Part shown: positions 61,522 through 64,000 of the stretch, in pieces
Layout of the letters: each line of letters opens with the position of its first letter
Position numbering within the stretch: the stretch's first letter is position 1
From: Dethiosulfovibrio russensis
GTDB lineage: Bacteria; Synergistota; Synergistia; Synergistales; Dethiosulfovibrionaceae
Direction of reading: 5' to 3'
Assembly (NCBI RefSeq): GCF_021568855.1
Contig: NZ_JAKGUG010000005.1
Location: 186,001-250,000, forward strand
DNA: 64,000 bases
The notes under the pieces: generated by a model
The model's database searches: none
Seen by the model: only the letters and a program-made list of their open reading frames with translations
Told to the model about the DNA's origin: nothing
Position numbers and translations under genes: made by a program

Positions 61522-62823
61522 CTACATCACCGTTATCATGGCTCTTATAATGACGTATATGGTGGTGCAGAGGACTATCAACCACCCGTTACACAGCACC
61601 GACTTGAGATCACTGGATCTTGCCAACCCCATCTGCCCCTGCATGTCCCCCTCTGGAATGGCGAAAGAGGTCATCTGAGACCCTATAAGGAGGACGGCGA
61701 CCCAGAGGGTCATAGGGATGTTCAAACTCTGCACCAGAGGTAGGAACATTTTATTCAGCACCTCTGCCTGGGCTACGGCTGCTCCTGGAACCCCAAAGAT
61801 ACCAACCATGGTTGAGAAAGCGACGAAGCCCACCGTCCCACCATCCTGAACCATGGGCTCAAGAAGAGCAGCGAGGGCCTGGAAAGCACCGGTCTCCTGG
61901 ATGAAGTTGATAAAAGGATCGAGAAGCACGAAGAAGAAGAAAAGCCATATGAAGTTCTTGGCACCATCGCATATAGAGTCAATGATTTCCACCGGCCCAA
62001 GCTTTGCAGCTATACCGGTCAAAGCGGCTGTAACGAGCATTATTGCGACGACAAAGGTCGATCCACCCTCTATCACAATACCGTAACCGACCATGGAGAA
62101 CATGGTAACCAGAAAAACCAGGGTAGCCCTACGAACGGAGGCGTCGGGCTTCCAGTTAGCACTCTCTTTAGCGATATCCTCCTCAGAATAGCGATTCTTA
62201 CCTGCCGAGATTTTTTGAACCCTCCTGGCCCAAAAAAAGGTAACAAACCACATTATTATCGAGACAGGTAGGCCTGCGTTCAATAGAACCTGAGGATAGG
62301 ACAGCCCAGTGAACTCCATCAAGGCCACCATGGGAGGAGTGAAAGGTCCCAAAAAGAGCCCTGATGCACCGGCCCCGTGGAGGAGCACCGCCATAGCATT
62401 CGGTGTAACTCCGACCGCCGCCGCAATCGGGATAAGGATAGGCGCGAGTATGGCGTTACCGCCCGCCATAGTACCAAGAAAGCTCACTATGATAACGGAA
62501 CAGGACATGACCACCAGGAAAGCCCTGTTTTGAGAGTTGATGTTCCATCTCTCAGTCACCATAAAGACCAGATGTCTGACTACCCCCGTTCTTTTCAAGA
62601 CCTGCCCTAAGCCAGCCCCAAGGAGTATGATCATGCCTATATAGCCTAAAAACGAACCCAATCCGCCTCTCAGCGCCGCAGCGATGTCCATAATACCGTG
62701 ATGACCTATAACTGCAGCCACCAGCATCCCCGCGATGACGGCAAATATTTGGCCAAATCTGGTAAAACAAAGAACGATGTAGACTGCCAGCGGTATAAGA
62801 CCTAAAAGACTCCCCTGCTCCAT
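61522..62823 (-). CDS. Ion-transporter-superfamily permease
   Basis: 433 residues, 11-12 membrane helices. The pattern SFLGTMAGGNAILAPILIPIAAAVGVTPNAMAVLLHGAGASGLFLGPFTPPMVALMEF, repeated in the second half near VGIFGVPGAAVAQAEVL, is that of the ion transporter (GntP/CitM/NhaC-like) group. It probably imports or exchanges an organic anion or dipeptide-like solute using an ion gradient. It sits between the epimerase and the hydrolase genes. Confidence 0.82.
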   Translation of the reverse strand: MEQGSLLGLIPLAVYIVLCFTRFGQIFAVIAGMLVAAVIGHHGIMDIAAALRGGLGSFLGYIGMIILLGAGLGQVLKRTGVVRHLVFMVTERWNINSQNRAFLVVMSCSVIIVSFLGTMAGGNAILAPILIPIAAAVGVTPNAMAVLLHGAGASGLFLGPFTPPMVALMEFTGLSYPQVLLNAGLPVSIIMWFVTFFWARRVQKISAGKNRYSEEDIAKESANWKPDASVRRATLVFLVTMFSMVGYGIVIEGGSTFVVAIMLVTAALTGIAAKLGPVEIIDSICDGAKNFIWLFFFFVLLDPFINFIQETGAFQALAALLEPMVQDGGTVGFVAFSTMVGIFGVPGAAVAQAEVLNKMFLPLVQSLNIPMTLWVAVLLIGSQMTSFAIPEGDMQGQMGLARSSDLKSVLCNGWLIVLCTTIYVIIRAMITVM

Positions 62824-62858
62824 AAAAAAAACCCCCTAATAATGAGATAAGAATAAAA

Positions 62859-63947
62859 TCAATGCCACTTTATTTCGTCGAAGGACATCACCCCCAGACC
62901 GGGAGCTTCGGAGACCCCGATATCCGGTCCTTTGAAGTCCGCTCCGCCCACTATGGGGTCGGAGGCGCAGAGCAACGGACCGTCTATGTCTATTCTCGTT
63001 ATCGCCCCATAAGCCGCCGCCAGATGCACCGCAGCGGAGGCGCATATTTTTCCCTCAAGCATACTTCCCAGCATGACCTGAGCCCCGAATATCTCCGACA
63101 CCGCAACTATCCGTCTCGCCTCGGCTAGGCCGCCGCACTTCATAAGCTTTATGTTGACCATGTCTGCCGCCTTGCGACGGAAGATCTCCAGGGCATCCGA
63201 GGCGCTCCATATGCTCTCGTCGGCCACGACGGGGATGGACGTACGGGCCGTGACGTAGGCCATCCCGTCCAGGTCTTTGCCCTTAACTGGCTGTTCCACC
63301 AGTTCCAGGTCGAAACCAGCTTTCTCCATCCGATCGAGAATATCCACTGCCTCGGTCGGGGTCCATCCCTGGTTGGCGTCTATCCTTATTTCAACGTCCT
63401 GTCCGATTGCCTCTCTTATTGCCTTGAGACGATCGAAGTCCTTGGAAGACTCCTTGCCGACCTTTATCTTGATCACCCTGTAACCGCTCTCCACGGCGTT
63501 CAAGGCATCCTGAGCCATCTCGTCCGGCTCGTTTACGCTCACCGTGACGTCGGTCTCCACCGATTTCCGGCTCCCTCCGAAAAGCCTGTAGAGAGGGGCA
63601 CCGATCGACTGGGCCCACAGATCGTGAAGGGCTATGTCGAGGGCGGCCTTGGCGCTGGTGTTGCCTACCATACAACCCTGAAGAACCTCTAAGTTTCCCT
63701 CCAGATCTTCTCCGTCGCGCCCTAGCAAAGTCGGCCTTATATGGTCGTCGATGGCTCCGAGAATGGCTCCCGTCGTGTCACCCGTTATGGCTCCCGTCGG
63801 TGGGGCCTCGCCGTAACCGATCGTCCCCGAATCGGTCTCTACCGCTACTATGACGTCTCTTACGGCATCCACCGATCTTACCGCCGTCTTGAAAGGTTTC
63901 TTCAGGGGAACCGATATGGTCCCTGTTTTAATTCCGGTTATCCTCAC
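62859..63947 (-). CDS. Dipeptide epimerase (L-Ala-D/L-Glu epimerase type, enolase superfamily)
   Basis: 362 residues. N-terminal capping domain, then a muconate-lactonising-type barrel: KxK motif IKIKVGK, metal ligands in IRIDANQGW, LVEQPV and VADES, and the second catalytic Lys in NIKLMKCGG. This is the dipeptide epimerase set. It converts L-Ala-D-Glu, from cell-wall peptides, to L-Ala-L-Glu for normal peptidases. Other hydrophobic or cationic dipeptides are possible substrates in this family. CGGAGGAGATGATCAGG before the ATG. First visible gene of the operon. Confidence 0.9.
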   Translation of the reverse strand: MRITGIKTGTISVPLKKPFKTAVRSVDAVRDVIVAVETDSGTIGYGEAPPTGAITGDTTGAILGAIDDHIRPTLLGRDGEDLEGNLEVLQGCMVGNTSAKAALDIALHDLWAQSIGAPLYRLFGGSRKSVETDVTVSVNEPDEMAQDALNAVESGYRVIKIKVGKESSKDFDRLKAIREAIGQDVEIRIDANQGWTPTEAVDILDRMEKAGFDLELVEQPVKGKDLDGMAYVTARTSIPVVADESIWSASDALEIFRRKAADMVNIKLMKCGGLAEARRIVAVSEIFGAQVMLGSMLEGKICASAAVHLAAAYGAITRIDIDGPLLCASDPIVGGADFKGPDIGVSEAPGLGVMSFDEIKWH

Positions 63948-64000
63948 CTGATCATCTCCTCCGATCTCGTTTAAAACAAAAAGCGGACACGGACCTCGCT
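63948..64000. other. Region upstream of the epimerase, cut by the window edge
   Basis: The ribosome site of the epimerase and 35 further AT-rich bases. No promoter can be assigned because the sequence ends. Confidence 0.4.

Overview
The window looks like part of the chromosome of an anaerobic, amino-acid- and peptide-using bacterium. Gene content and moderately high GC point to the Synergistota, with a Dethiosulfovibrio-like organism as my best guess. That is inference from the gene mix (nitrogenase-like proteins, corrinoid methyltransferases with a RACo activator, secreted S10 carboxypeptidase, dipeptide epimerase, DUF819 carrier) and not from a marker gene. No rRNA, tRNA, CRISPR array or intact insertion sequence was seen.

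Layout. 1-1 kb: a NifH-like ATPase followed, on the same strand, by the first 57 codons of a NifD-like protein that runs off the left edge. 1.1-7.5 kb: addB-addA. 7.5-13.1 kb: a secreted protein, LemA plus a DUF2207 membrane protein, a PAS histidine kinase whose phospho-acceptor His is Asn, and an unlisted 49-residue protein with its own strong promoter and terminator. 13.1-18.8 kb: RNase H-SWIM and rlmN, then a ZIP transporter, a NlpC/P60 enzyme, a purine permease and a phosphoribosyltransferase. 18.8-26.1 kb: a metallo-beta-lactamase-fold hydrolase, an S10 peptidase, a chemoreceptor with CZB domain, prfC and a nitrilase.

26.2-30.2 kb is a visibly AT-richer, defence-like island: a KAP P-loop NTPase divergent from an AAA ATPase/DUF4276 pair. 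30.2-34.96 kb is the leucine operon leuCDBA, preceded by a consensus promoter, a leader peptide rich in Leu/Ile/Val codons and an attenuator hairpin. 35-41.9 kb holds single genes (lipoprotein, alpha/beta hydrolase, ceramidase-like protein, SDR, DUF2000, AraC regulator).

42-51 kb is the most interesting functional block. A sugar-type ABC importer and a second, signal-less binding protein are followed by a corrinoid protein, three MtaA/UroD-family proteins and a corrinoid reductive activator, with an AraC regulator divergent from the importer. This reads as an uncharacterised corrinoid-dependent demethylation system for an imported, probably polar methylated compound.

51.1-56 kb: a TauE/SafE permease, then a tandem duplication of a PhnD-like binding protein plus dCache-GGDEF cyclase, in which one binding-protein copy survives only as a 43-codon C-terminal remnant. 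56-64 kb: a LysR regulator, an aconitase-superfamily hydratase, and an operon of dipeptide epimerase, ion-transporter-superfamily permease, cytoplasmic beta-lactamase-fold hydrolase and DUF819 carrier, which fits muropeptide or dipeptide catabolism.
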